Below are positions 1-12,742 of a stretch of DNA of 64,000 bases, piece by piece. Origin of the DNA: Polytrichum commune (taxonomy: Eukaryota > Streptophyta > Polytrichopsida > Polytrichales > Polytrichaceae); the NCBI GenBank assembly GCA_950295325.1, contig OX485809.1, positions 3,534,001 through 3,598,000 on the forward strand, written 5' to 3'. The notes under the pieces were generated by a model that did not search any database, had not been told where the DNA came from, and saw only the letters and a program-made list of their open reading frames with translations. The position numbers and the translations under genes were made by a program. Numbering within the stretch: position 1 is the stretch's first letter; the number at the start of each line of letters is the position of its first letter.

Positions 1-59
1 GGAAGAGCTACAGAGAAGATTCTGTAGAAATCAAGCCCCTCGGGCTTGCTCTGTCGTTT

Positions 60-480
60 AAGGGTTAAGCACTATCCCCGGCTACGGGGAACAAGAAAAC
101 AGTAGAACTGTGAGGCTTTGTCCTTTCTAATGAATAACTATAATTATAGTTGTACACTTTGCTCATGCCAGTCCATGACTATTTACTACACCAATAACCA
201 ACTATAGTCAATCAAATTTTTTTTCAATACATTTTTTGGCAGGTCAAATCGTACACAACTATAGTTACGAAAGACAACTAGTTAATTAATAGTTGAGTTA
301 GTTGGTTAGTTGTCCAAGGTATACAAGCTTTTACCATCCACGTTAAATAAGTTGGACCAAAAACAACATGAACAAGTGATGTTCAAATGTGAACACAAAG
401 TGGTTAGGAAATTTGCTCTTAAAACATAGAAGTTGATGTATAGTCTTTGCCCTATAGATAGAGCCAATAAACAAAGACCA
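60..480 (+). repeat. Dispersed repeat B, copy 1
   Basis: Non-coding block that matches 893-1322 in the same orientation with clear divergence. Shared parts include the stretch around 'gtagaactgtgaggctttg', the 'cactttgctcatgcca' stretch, and the distal 'aaagtggttaggaaatttgc' stretch. Its middle carries 'acaactatagttacgaaag', which recurs near 43520. No coding potential was recognised. It is probably an old segmental copy of an unnamed element. Confidence 0.6.
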
Positions 481-892
481 CTTGTAAGCCTTTCGCCCTA
501 TCCCATAGCATCATTCACGGGACGCTTCCTTCATTAAATTATACCTTCGTCTACTAGATTTTGCAAACAATTTCCTACTTTTGCTCCTTGTATTCGGCCC
601 TAAATATCCGGGCTTATCAACCCGGGCCTATGGAACGTATGGTAAGTTGGATTCCGGGTGTTGGAAGTTTGGATTCCGGGAACTTGGGGTCCGGCCCGGC
701 TCCCAATGGACAATGGAACTCATTAGTTGGTACATCATTTGGCCCACCTTTTACAAACGGAAAGCCCAAATGGCGGCCATGGCTACACTATATATTGTGT
801 GTAGTATCACCCATTCTATTTGTCTTCCTTAATAAAAAATGTAACTGCCCATTTAGTGTCACCAACACTAAAGCATACCTGCCTTTGGTATT
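481..892. other. Intergenic, no gene seen
   Basis: Sequence between the two B repeats. It contains a short GC-richer stretch at 640-720 with two 'ggattccggg' repeats. Two overlapping open frames here have no recognisable domain and look like chance. Confidence 0.5.
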
Positions 893-1322
893 GGTAACAA
901 GAAAACGGTAGAACTGTGAGGCTTTGTCCTTCACTATGAAAGACTACAATTGTAGCTGTCCACTTTGCTCATGCCAATCCATGGTTATTCACTATACCAA
1001 ACCTTTCTTGGATTTTGGGCACCTTCTTCTCAAATGTGGGTCAAGGATTGAAGCTACTCATTTCTCACTCGAAATTTTTAAAATGAATAATCAAGAATTG
1101 CCAAAATAACTATAGTTAACTAGATTTCTTTTAATGCACTTTACGGAGCAATTATATATATATATATATATATAAAGAGAGAGTCCACATTAAATAAAGT
1201 GGACCAAAATTAACAAGAATAAGTAACGTCCAAGTGTGAACGCAAAGTGGTTAGGAAATTTGCTCTTGAAACGAAGAAGTTGATGCATAGTCTTCGTCCT
1301 ATAGACAGAGCCAACAAAATTG
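893..1322 (+). repeat. Dispersed repeat B, copy 2
   Basis: Second copy of the 60-480 block, offset by about 810 bp. The proximal and distal parts both align, and the middle has diverged and gained a short (TA)n tract at 1151-1175. Two copies in direct orientation this close suggest a local duplication or two insertions of one element. Confidence 0.6.
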
Positions 1323-3598
1323 GGCATCATTAAAGTAGAACTACCTTCGTCACTAAAGTAGACCTACCTTCGTCACTTATTGAGTGATTTTTTCATCCAA
1401 ATTTCAATCATTCATCACAATATGCCAAACTTTGTAAAAGTAAGTTGAGGTGACTGAACTTATGAGTCCATTCATAGAGGTCATTAGAATCGTCATCACG
1501 GTGAAATAAAATACCATATGATACTAAATACACTATCTAGTTGTACTTATATTGTAGTAGTGCTCTTTCACTACTACACTAAATGTTGTATTTAGTGTCA
1601 CCAACTCTATTTGTCTTGCTCCTTACGAATTGTAAATTGCATGTTTGGTGTCACTAACACTAATTGTTAACCTAATATTATTTGTCATTCCTCATCAAAT
1701 ATTTGGGTGTTATGGATTTGCAATATTGCAGTTAATTGGATTAGAATGTTCCAAAGTGGATTTTCATCCAAATTTCAATCCTCTATGACAAATGTATTCC
1801 ATTACAAAAAAACAAGGATGAAGAATTTACCAAACTAAAGTGGATGAAAGTAAAAGGGATGACAACACTTGTGAACTTGTTCATAAGAAGTGCCACAATG
1901 ACATAAAATACCATGTGACTTCAAGTACCATATTTAGTGTAGTGTTGCCCATAACTTAGTGAAATGCATATGGTAAATACCCCATAAATACTAAGGGCCG
2001 CATTATCAATGAGGAAAGCAACACTAAAACAACATGGGGGATTTAATTGTGGGTAAATATTACATTCCAACCACACTATATGACATTGGAGGTTTGCATT
2101 GTAGGTTGTATTATTTATAATGGATGGAAAATAGTGTGTGTTTGAGAGATTTCCAAAAAAATGAGACCCAACTCTCACACTTGTTTTGCATGGTGATTTT
2201 GAGTATTTATTTATTAACCTGAAAATACATGTCAACAAAATTGAAAGAGTGCCATTCTCCCATGAGTTTTTTTTTGGTCGAACGTTATTGATTTGTACGT
2301 AGACTTATGCAAAATTTGATACACATATTGCGAAATAATAATGATACATACAATGAGAGACAAATGCAAATCATCCCCTTGTATACTAGGTTGCACACTA
2401 TTTTAATCCATGTAACCAATGGACATTGTGAGCCACACTAGAGTGCATTGACAGGTAAATCACACTATAAGTGTACTCACTTTGTTTACTATGAATGATG
2501 TAGTTGTAAATTCACGAGTATGATTAATAAATTTACTTATGCCCATTTCGGAATTGTAGAATGAGACTAACTTGAAATGAAGCGACACCGTAACTTACGT
2601 CAGCGGGAGGATCATAGTTATAATTTTCTTTCTTTCTCATAATTTATGTGGCAACGCCAAATGCAAGTACCCATGCTGATATGAATGAATGGTTGTCATT
2701 TTAAAAAAATAGTCTATGTTAATTTTATGCAATGATAAGTGTGGAATTGAATCTTACTTCAATAAAAAGCATTATAATAATAACATATTAATTAAGAAAT
2801 TAATCAATAACGTAATCTACTTATTAATTCACCCTTATTGTTGCCTAAAGGGGGCTCATGGGGCCTTTTGGTTGGTCAAACTTTAATTACACTATATGGT
2901 ACGTTTTTCCTACCAAACTTTCACATTGACATGCTTTAGATAAAACGTTCAACCTTATCACGATGTATTCATACATATGTCACATACTTTGGAGAAAATT
3001 TATGATATTTGAAAAACGTTCCCCAATCAATACGAATCATTTCATTATTTTGTATTTAGAAAGGATTAGATTTTACATTGTTATTATAGAAAAATAGAAA
3101 TAAAGAGTGAAAGATGTGCTTATCTTTATGTAAGAAAGTCGTTGAGGAGGAAAAAAAAACAAAAAAACAAAAACAAAAAAACTTGGTGGAATTGAACATG
3201 CAACGTGTGTTGAGTGCATGGAAATGAGCTCATGCAATTAACGAGTTCATACAATAATAAGCATGGTTTCACTTGGAATGATAAGCAGCCCTAACTATCA
3301 ACCCACGTCAATGGCAATATCCAATGTAGCTCGAATGTCCCACACATTCCCAAATTTAGGGTTGATAAGAAGCTTCGGGAGCTTGGAATTAGAAGCTTGG
3401 AAGGTGGGCCCGATTTTGATGGTGTTGATATTGGAAAGGAGCTTGTGGACCTCAACTTGGCACTAAAAGGGGGGAAAAAAGAAAAAAAGAAAAAAAAGGA
3501 ACTAGAATCTAGAGGACGAGTCATGACATTCATGAAAGGCCCGGGTTGATGGTGATGAAAATGGACCGGTTTTAGGTGTAAGATAGATGGGTGCTTAA
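1323..3598. other. Intergenic AT-rich DNA, no gene seen
   Basis: No coding region, RNA gene or bounded element was recognised. It includes A-rich tracts near 3149-3182 and 3474-3498. A 'tttagtgtcaccaac' motif near 1590 also appears near 857, and a related one near 34780. Confidence 0.5.
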
Positions 3599-4326
3599 GG
3601 GCCGGTTTACACTACGGTGGAGAAGGCCTCCGGTCGGTCAAGAATGCTTGGCCAAGACATGGTTATATGAGGCAAATGGTGGATGTGCTGGAGAAGAATT
3701 AAAGGCAATAAAATATTTCTTAAGGAGTCTTGACCGGTTGAAGTCTAAACACCTAGAGGAAAAGTTTAGCGGAGAAGTCCACTGGAGAAGTCCACCGGTG
3801 AAGATTTTTTGTGATAAAAAACCATAATTCTCTACATTCACATTGTATCAAAAGATTTCAACAAGAATTGTGTTCATAAGAATTGTGTAATATAATGTTT
3901 AATTTTATTCAAAAGATAATGAAAATTGCCAATTGTCAAGTTTGGCCCATGTAGGAAATAAATGTCTCCTTGGGTGTTTAAGAATGAAGAGGGGAAAGCC
4001 CATACACATTGGACAAAGCACTACTCTTTGGTATTACTCTTAAGACATGCTCTCCTCTTAATCATCCTCATCAATTTCTCTCTTCTTATCTTTGATCTTC
4101 AGTCATGGATAATCGAAGAAGAGAGATTTTGTGCTCTCTTATGATCTTTATGGTTTTGAAGTATTTTATCGTTTCAACTATGGCGATACAAAAAACCATC
4201 ATGTATCACCATAATGCTTCAATTATGGTCATCCTCATCTTTTGGCTACTACCAAACTGGAATTGTGAGTAACCAACCATTGCGAAAAAAAATTGCACAA
4301 AAAAAATCGCTAAGGAGCTACTACAA

Positions 4327-4414
<88 letters not shown>

Positions 4415-4744
4415 CTTGCCAACACCTTAGGTTTTGAAAAAAACCAGATCTGAAATCTACGGTCCAGATCTGTTTTTGAAAATTAAATTTTTATTGAGTT
4501 GGGCTTTTCCGGCCTCTTGAGGCCGGACAAGAAACTCCTCCTCCGGAGAAGCCCAACTCCAAAAAGTGCCGCCATGTAGGCGGCCATGTCATTTTATCAT
4601 CCATGAGAAAAGTTCACCACCATTGTTTTCTTCACCTAGTGTAAACACCCACCGGTCAAGAGTTGCATTTTCGACCAATCACAATTGAGAAACGCCCTTT
4701 TTTTCATGACCGGTGGACTTCTCCACCGTAGTGTAAACCGGCCC
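3599..4744. mobile_element. Harbinger/Tourist-like non-autonomous element, 1146 bp
   Basis: The ends are perfect 27-bp inverted repeats beginning GGGCCGGTTTACACTACG, and the element is flanked on both sides by the trinucleotide TAA (3596-3598 and 4745-4747). TIRs starting GG with a 3-bp TWA target duplication are the hallmark of the PIF/Harbinger superfamily. No transposase is encoded, so the copy depends on another element for movement. Inside are a long (GA)n tract and a GC-rich self-complementary stretch at 4498-4556. Identical ends suggest a fairly young insertion. Confidence 0.8.
4330..4412. repeat. (GA)n microsatellite
   Basis: About 41 uninterrupted GA dinucleotides within the Harbinger-like element. 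The open frame across it is an Arg-Glu artefact. Confidence 0.97.
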
Positions 4745-4747
4745 TAA

Positions 4748-5254
4748 GTAAATGTTACTTCTTCCAACTATTCCACTTCCACTAAGATAGATTATGGAAC
4801 ACATGATTACGACAAGATGGTTGGCAAATTCAATCGAGGGTCGTAGTGACTTTCCTTACAATTTTATGAGCTCATATGAATATCTTATTCATTATCAAAG
4901 TGAAGATTGTTGTGCTCATTAAACGGTCATAGGTGACTCAGTCATGTTGATCATTGAACTTGGAATGGTGTCATGTTTTAAGCACAAAATCTAATCTATC
5001 TTAAGTTAGTTTGGCGTGTGCCATACTAACACATGTCACATGTGCACATGAGTTACGGATGGGTAAGATCCGAAGAGTAGCATGATGTGTATGATAGACA
5101 ACCCTATTTCCAATCCCCCCCCCCCTCTCCGAAATCTTAACACATAGAGTCCCCTAAAGTTGTGAAGTTCCACACATAGAACTGTCATTTTCTAACGTGA
5201 TGGGAAAAGCTAAGATGTTTCACACATGTAGTTGTCACGTATAACGTGATGAAA
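4748..5254. other. Intergenic with inverted fragment of repeat D
   Basis: No gene seen. Bases about 4868-4931 match in reverse complement the 'actttgataatgaa' part of repeat D (compare 14940-14985 and 35690-35725). A run of 11 C lies at 5115-5125. Confidence 0.5.
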
Positions 5255-5625
5255 AAAGTAAGTTAAAAGGGCACGTACACTCTAACCTCTCTAATATCAT
5301 GCATGTGGCAACCAAAGTGCATGTGGTATTGAGGAGGTTTGCAATGTTAACATGGATGCATGATACTAGAGAATTAGTATAGCATGTGACACCATGGAAT
5401 AACACAAAGTCTACATTTCCACAATGATAACAATGTGATGTGTGTGAGAGCATGTGGTTTGAATTCCTCGGTGGAATATATTAATGTCAAAACCCATGAT
5501 ATATGACATGGAAATGTGATAACAAGGAGGAAGATTCAATCTGAGCACATCCGTACCCTAGGGTTTCAAGATAGAATAGAGGGAGTGACATTACATGGAG
5601 TGATATCACAAATTAGGGTGTAGTT
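5255..5625. repeat. Dispersed repeat C, copy 1
   Basis: Matches 13303-13770 in the same orientation. Shared landmarks are 'tggaataacacaaagt', 'gtgttaacatggatg'-like sequence, and a distal part containing 'acatccgt' followed by a 'gagtgacatta' stretch. The spacing between the halves differs between copies. No coding content was recognised. Confidence 0.6.
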
Positions 5626-6689
5626 GGGTTCATTGACAAGGACATTGATTATACCCAAGTTTTCATCTCCCAGTTGTTGGAAATAAGCCAACCTATGATG
5701 TGAGTATGGGTTGGGAGAGAATCTTACCTTTGAAAAGTTATAATATTTCAAAACTTGAATTTTTTAAACTTTCTTTAATAAAAATGTTGTGACATCAATC
5801 TCATGACATGTGGAAAATCACTTTAGAATGACACTTGTACTACACTCATGCAAAATTGCTCAAATGAATGGAAACGGATTTATCTACCTTAGTTGGTTAC
5901 AACAAGATTGTAGTGTGGTTTGTGACACCTCTTGCCGAGCTTTTAGAATAACCCTTGCACATGTGGCCACTATCACGCCTTGCTTTTTAAAATTGACCTA
6001 GTTAATGGCACATAATGTGTGCTTCAAGAGGGCCAAGTTATGGAGAGATTGAAACAACAATATTGAGATTCATGAAACTTATACAATGGTTATCTTTAAA
6101 ATAGGATTCATGTTGCATGAATTAAAAGTGAAGGTACACATTTTCTTCAAATAGTGCGGATTTCAAATGAGTGCAAGAAACAATGGAACATGAATCTCTC
6201 AAGTGCATCAGACTTTGAAGTGGACATGTATAATGATCAAAGAAAATCACAAGATATAACAAGTGTGTGTCCTATTGCTTGGTGTGCTTGGTTTATTGAC
6301 ACATGACATATATCCAAGTTTACTCAAATTAAGTGATTTCATAATGCATGCACCTCGTTTTGAATGGCGATTTCTTTTCATGTGATACACACCGATGTTG
6401 TGTACACATAGCTAGTTTTGATGTACGGTTATATTGGTTCACATTAATTTTAGATTGTGGATGCTTAACGTTGGTGTGCGCCTTGTTGGGCCACTAGTAA
6501 CCAAAATCTTCTCTAAGGAAGTCTTTGAAAATAATATCAAGGAATTGGCCTACCAAATCCTCAAAGCATTATCACCAATTTCTCACACAATGGTTTTTTT
6601 GTTTTGTTTTGTTTTTTTTTTTTTTAAATACTACTACTTACAAATGAAACTTCTCAAATTGTTGGAAACGTAGCAAAATAATACTACTC
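5626..6689. other. Intergenic, possibly upstream LINE sequence
   Basis: Nothing firm. A short open stretch at 6434-6600 could be a worn upstream part of the LINE that follows, since it is in the same orientation and ends just before recognisable reverse transcriptase sequence. The similarity is too weak to call. A T-rich tract lies at 6594-6626. Confidence 0.35.
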
Positions 6690-8000
6690 CACAAAAAAGG
6701 ACACACTCTTCCTTCTCACCAACTACAAACCCATTGCCCTAGCTAACGTTGTCTAAAACTCTATACTAGCACACATATTGCCCACATAACCAACTATGGA
6801 GGAAAAACATAAACTACTGCACTTCAACCAAGATAGATTTAGGACAAAAAGAAACACCACAAGAAAAATCATAACGATCATAACAAAACATGTATGCTTT
6901 ATCGAGAATGACACATATTTCACATACATAGATTTCATAAGTGTCTTTAGATCTAGACTATGCGTGACTACTCATACTATTGAAAGATGTAGGATAGATA
7001 AAAGACACCGTAGAACTAACTAGTAATTTATACATAAACTCCATCACCTCCTTCCATGGAAGCACTTTGGCACAACTTACCAATCCAAATTAGTAGAGTT
7101 TTAATTTAAGGAGACAGACTTAACCGCTATCTATTCATAATCCTTTGAGACCCACTCTTATGCTAATTAGAAAAATAAAACATTGGCTATCATATCAACA
7201 CGTCCTCAACCACATGTAAGTAACACTAGTACATAAGTGGGCAACCTCCCCATTATCATAACAACATCACAAAGATTCAACCAAAAATCAACAAGTTACA
7301 AATATTCTCATAATGGGCCTACCTTGACTTCAACCTATCCAAGTGTGCAATTATAAGTTGTCTAAAAAAGTCCAAGCTAGAACCTACCACATTCAAGGCA
7401 TAAATACAAGCATAAAACATTATTTGGAATAAATCAAACCCTCCTTACCCTATCTTATAACGAACCATGCAACATACCTAGGTATTTGGACACCTTGTTT
7501 CATCGTTAAAATGGAAAATACAAAAGGACATCACCATGGGGAAAATTGTAAATAAAGCAATTACTGATGACATCACAGTCATTATTAATCACAAAAATCC
7601 CTCAACATTCAAAACTAGGCACATTTAATGACTAATCGTCCCCCTTCTCATACCCAAATACTAGAAATCTAGATAGCGTCCTAAGCAAATTGACCGAGGA
7701 AATATGCAACTTTTCCAAAAGCACAACAAGCATTTTAACTCACCTCTCCCACAAATACTTTGGCATCAAACTCAAACTACATAAACTACACATGAAAACA
7801 ATCACTAGAAGCACTCGACGACCAAGGTTGATTGTGATAGACATGCCAAGGACTAACCAATTTTATAAACGCAAGTTACAAAGGTTCACTCCACCTTCCA
7901 TGCCAAGCTTGCTCCAAGTCACCTATTGCCACATGTTCCGTAAGTTTTTGCTATGGCTCAAAACAACAAAACCCAGGGAACAAAGTCTCCAGGAAGACTG
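6690..8000 (+). mobile_element. Decayed LINE, reverse transcriptase part
   Basis: Reading across frames on the + strand gives reverse transcriptase landmarks in order. These are TNYKPIALANVV (near 6720), KLLHFNQDRFRTKRNTTRK (near 6810), YIDF (near 6920), IQISR followed by GD and RYLFII (near 7085-7140), NITKIQPK and LSKCAI (near 7260-7350), and SLKWKIQKDITMGKI (near 7510). They follow the usual non-LTR retrotransposon order. The segment 7690-7990 continues into the thumb-like region. There are many stops and frame changes, and the catalytic YADD site is not intact, so the copy is dead. The rest of the element resumes beyond the insertion at about 9955. Confidence 0.75.
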
Positions 8001-9954
8001 AGCTAGTGTCTATAAGGGTTATTGTCACATTGGATTAAGGATTTTAATAACATGTTAAGATCTTTCTTCCTTCATTACTTCTTAATTCCAGTTATTTTCC
8101 CACTCTTATGGTTCTTTTGTGCTTCCTCAATAGTGAGTGACTCCGTCCTATCAAAAGGTAATTTTCTATCATTCTATGGTTTCGACCTATGTCAGTCGTG
8201 AAGCTCAACAGCTTGGCAAGTAGTCATTGGCAATTTGTCAGGACCGAAGTCCGGGGTAATGTCTTTTAGTAACCGCATCGTCTTTGATCAATGTAAATCA
8301 CAATTGCAACAATTCAACATTTTAATTTCCTTTTAATTAAACTTACAACCATCATGCCTATCTTCACATGCTCAAGTCACCACCTTAGTCTTCGACCATC
8401 TGGTGACTCATCTCAAACAATCATCCATTTGTCAATACGGAATCAATACATCAACAGCTAGGCGATATTCTTCCTTAAGGCTTTAGTCCTCTATAGACTA
8501 ATCAATCAACATACAAAGGGTAAAGTCTTACTCCAGTAAGATATTCTTTCCTTCAGGGGAAGGTACAGCTTTGACAGCCTATAGCCTGCCTCTAGCCCTT
8601 CCATCTTTTCCGCTGACACTTTGCTTAGCTCTTCTCTTCTTTCCCTCTCTGACACACTAGCTAATGGCTGTGAATTTGGGGCGCTAGCCCAGGCGATGGC
8701 CTCACTCTAGCCTCCCTGTCTTTCTCTCTTCCTAAGACTATTGCCCTTCTCGGCTGGCTACTAAGCAGCCCCTCGGGACCTCTCAGTCCTCTCTACAGAC
8801 TATGGCCATTATCTTTTCTTGACTTGGCCCATGGCCTGATCCCACTGGTCTCGGCTACTAGTCTTTAGCCAAGTCTATTGCCCTTCTTGCTTCCTATCAA
8901 GCCTTTTCTTACTTGCCTTCTTCACGACAGGCGGTATGTATCCGTCAAACTCTCTCTGACCAGTTGCCTTGCCACTCTCTGGCCTTTTATCAGACTATTG
9001 CCTGTCTTAGCCTTGCTCTCGGCCACTTCTTGATCTTTCAGACCATTGCCTCACCTCAGTCACACTCCATATCTCTCAACCTCTTTCCGTCTCATCTCTG
9101 ATCACTCACTCTGAACCAATCTCTACTCTTCCGAATGCAGATTTCCTCTCAGACTACTTGCCTGATTTTGTCATTACAATGCTATGTCAGACTACTTGCC
9201 CAACCTTACTTCCAAATATCACTCACAACATTTCACATAACTTACTTCAACAATCCTCTCCACTCATAAGACAAACAATTTCACATAATACTTCACTCAT
9301 AATCATCTCATTAACACAAAAGAGATAAGTCCACTTCAGGGTCCAAGTTTTTTGGCCCTTTAACTTCCTAACATTGTCATTCCAAGCTTCCTGCTTGTTC
9401 AAGACTATTGCCTGGCTCAATCACTGAGCTACAGACTTCTACGCCTATTGCTAATCTGAGACTATGTAAGATCTTGCTGCTTGCAAATAGCCTGCCTTTC
9501 TTCCTGACACCCTCTTCCTAAATGCCGAGAGAGAGAAGGTCAGGTGGTTAGCCGTCATAACCACTTCTTAACGGCTATTGCCTGCTTTCATCCCTCTGGA
9601 TGGCTACTGACTGCCTATAGCCAGATTAAATACGTTAGATTTCAAGAATTGCCCTTTTCAGACGGGCGATAGCCAAAAAATCAGTTCTACACACACCAAT
9701 TTCATGTTGGAAAGAGAATACAAAATGCCTGTGAACACAAATAACCATTAATTTCAAGTGTAGAAAACCCTAATAGAAATCGCATGGAAAAACTTACCTA
9801 GATACAACTCACTCACACATGAACAGTAGAAGAACCTCCAAAAAACAAGTCATTGAATTCTTCTTGTATAGTATCACCACTCTCCACCAAACTCAAAACC
9901 CAACCACGAAAGCAATCCTGAACTAAGAAGAATTCAAATACAAATAAAAGGCCT
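8001..9954. other. Pyrimidine-rich insertion interrupting the LINE
   Basis: This stretch separates two parts of one LINE in the same orientation and has different composition. The + strand is rich in C and T from about 8140 to 9670. A motif close to AGACTATTGCC recurs irregularly at least ten times (near 8735, 8802, 8868, 8985, 9036, 9149, 9187, 9401, 9571), with related 'ctatagcc' forms near 8580 and 9610. No long open frame or terminal repeat could be fixed, so its class is unknown. An LTR-type fossil is possible but not shown. Confidence 0.5.
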
Positions 9955-12484
9955 CCCAAAAATTAATCAAAGAAGCCTTTCAACAAGCTTTGTTCCAATT
10001 CCCACTCAACCCACTCCAAAAACCAACCGCCACTATCACAACACCCAAGATATGTGCCTACCACAACCAAATTGACCCAACCAAGGGGACACAAATACAA
10101 ACCATTGTAGACACAAGAAACACTTATTGGAAAGATAAATGGGCAACACATACTATCAGAATGCAAGACGTATGCTAATGGAATACACTTCCACTAGATT
10201 GATAGAAAATTTCCAACTCATCCACCTTGATACCATAACCTTAACCACAACTTCATTAACAAAATTCACAATTAATAATCACATTATGAACACGCTATCT
10301 TCTTTCGACTAATGCCTCTACATCTCATAATCCAAGGACCACAAATTCATCTGCCCACCAATCTACATTCCTAACCCAACCATGTCCATCAAAGAATGTA
10401 ACCTAAACAATGATATCGTTACTAATAAACCTGCCATGCAAATTCAAGGACTAGATACTAACGTATCCCACCAAACATGAGCCTACATCAAGATTGTCCC
10501 ACTAATTAGACTTCAATTGATGTGGAAAAGATTTAATCAAAATAACACACACCTCGTGGCCAAAATCCTTCACCTACAACCACAAGAGTTTGCCACAACA
10601 TTCCTATGGCTTCTCCGAAGGTATGTCACCATCCTATCCCCTCAAAACACAAAGAAATACAACCCCAACAACAACTATCAAACACTACATCCAACAACAA
10701 ACAAACACCCTAATCGATGCCCACAAAATTATCCACTCATAATACTCCTCACTACTTACATGCCCAACAAATCTCACACATAATATTTCACCACACAACT
10801 GTGACATATTCTTCAGCTTAGTAGGACTTGCTTAATCATTGAATTGGGAAGGAGTTGGACTAGTCCACCCACTACAGTGAGACTCCACCATGGAAGCAAT
10901 CCACTTGGCAAGAATATCTGCCAAAAAGAATAACAAAATCACAACCATAAATATAATCAACCACAAAGTAAACATTCTTCAAATAAATCTCAAAGGCGTG
11001 TATACAATCCCCACCATTCCATTGGAGTACCTTACAATACAATCCCACTTTAAATGACCAAACACACAACCATACTATGCATCCACAATCAACGAGCTCC
11101 CCCCGCCCACCAACAAACCATAAACACACTCACATCCAACATAGTCATAATTTACAATGCATATTTAGGAACTGATAAAGTCATTACATTTGGTAAAATA
11201 CACCTTGAGAATATAAAATCAAATTCTCCAAGACTTGGAGAACAATGCCCAAAACCACCAACATTACCCCCCACCCACCCACACACACATAGCTAGCACA
11301 CTATTCGCAACCACACCCTTAGAGCTAACCCACAAGTATCTACATACACCAATGGCTCATGCATACCTTTGGATGAACGTGGCATATGTAACCTAGCCAG
11401 CTCCAATGTCTACAACCCAACGAGCAAACTCCAAATAATAAACACACTCCGTACTTTACAAAACCTACTCAAATCATAATTATATTTCATACTAATATAT
11501 AGTTGGACAAATTGGTTTCCACCTACCAAATCAACCACCAATGTCAAACCAAATATGGAAAGCCTCCATATGCAAAAATCACAAAAGAAACACTAAAATA
11601 CCAATACGCCCAACATACAGTTAACCACCCCCTAACACACCCAAACCCAAATTGCACACTATGCACAACCAACACAATTGACATGTCGCCACATTTATTA
11701 TCCACGTTCTCCAACCAAAAGGCTCAAGATTAGCATGACATAATAATGCAATACATCAAATACTGCACACACTTCAATAATAAAAAATGGGATACAAGGT
11801 TCTATACTCTTATCAACAAGGGGAAAACAAAACCTAGACCCATAGACATAACACTCGTATAATGGATGCCAAAGCGCTCATGTGACACTACTCCATGTTA
11901 AGGGTGGGCATTACTAATGGTGGGCATCCTATGTGTATTAGGAGCCCCTAACAACAACCAACCATTGTCAAACCCAACACCATCCATTTCATAGAACTTA
12001 CATATTGCCACAATATATTTACCTCCTGACCACCCAATTTTAACATGGCAAATGCAACACACTCATGCAAAAACTTAGAACCACCTAATGGAAGGTCAAT
12101 CTTCTCATCACTATTACGATGGGCATTAGAGGAGCTATCTTGATATGAAAATTGAAGCACCTCAAAATACCCCCAAACAAGATGAAGAAACTCATGAAAC
12201 ACATGCATGAAATAGCCATAAAATATCTCACATACTGGTATTGGACAAACGAAAGTTCGATAATAAACAAGCCCATCTCGACCAACCATAGCAACCCCCC
12301 CCCCCCCCTTTTCCTCCTCTCCTCCCATATCACTTGATTCCACACCACCCAAAAGAGCCCATCTTCCAAAAAGCAGGAAGCAACTCTACCTTGAAGCTTG
12401 GTAAAACATGATCAAGGTAAGGAAGAACATGCTCGCAATGATGTCATGTCCCAAAAAACACCAACGATAGTAATAATAATAATT
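9955..12484 (+). mobile_element. Decayed LINE, RNase H and C-terminal part
   Basis: This is the continuation of the 6690-8000 element on the same strand. Recognisable pieces are LMWKRFNQNN and LLRRYVTILSPQNTKKYN (10515-10670), a segment before the RNase H (10850-11290), and an RNase H start TYTNGSCIPLDERG followed by NVYNPTSKLQI (11335-11450). Next come a Cys motif NPNCTLCTTN (11645-11675), LCVLGAPNNNQPL (11925-11965) and a C-terminal KMKKLMKHMHEIAIKYLT (12180-12235). A short (TAA)n run at 12469-12484 may be the 3' tail. The strand is strikingly G-poor throughout. Many stops and frame changes show it is old. Confidence 0.7.
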
Positions 12485-12574
12485 AATATGAACGTGTTCC
12501 ACTTTGATTGAAGGAAAAAGGTGTAGCTATGCACTAGTCTATGTATTAAAGGCTAAGTAAGATTAGGTGATACT

Positions 12575-12742
12575 CATAACATTATTCATATTCATAACAA
12601 TGTTCAGTGGGATTGATAGTATTCCATAGAATATTCTTGGATATGTGAGAAATATTCAATATGAATGTGGGAAATATACGAGAATATTACATGGAATATT
12701 GTGAGTCCCACATAACACTGTTATGGATTTGAATAATGTTGT
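12575..12742. mobile_element. TA-flanked palindromic MITE A, copy 1
   Basis: Near-palindromic 168-bp block that starts with ACATTATTCA after TA and ends with TGAATAATGT, the final TA having become TG. The inner arms 'gtgggattgatagtattcc' and 'ggaatattgtgagtcccac' pair. Three more copies occur at 14573, 17655 and 38789. A TA target and full-length palindrome suit a mariner/Stowaway-type MITE. Confidence 0.65.

Noticed and set aside
1-130. Hairpin-like GC stretch at the window start, considered as a tRNA or ncRNA
   Set aside because: No tRNA boxes or cloverleaf. The small palindrome 'aagcccctcgggctt' alone is not enough.
4214-4453. Arg-Glu repeat protein
   Set aside because: Artefact of the (GA)n tract inside a non-coding Harbinger-like element.
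8001-9954. Insertion considered as an LTR-type element
   Set aside because: No terminal repeats, primer site or coding domain could be shown.
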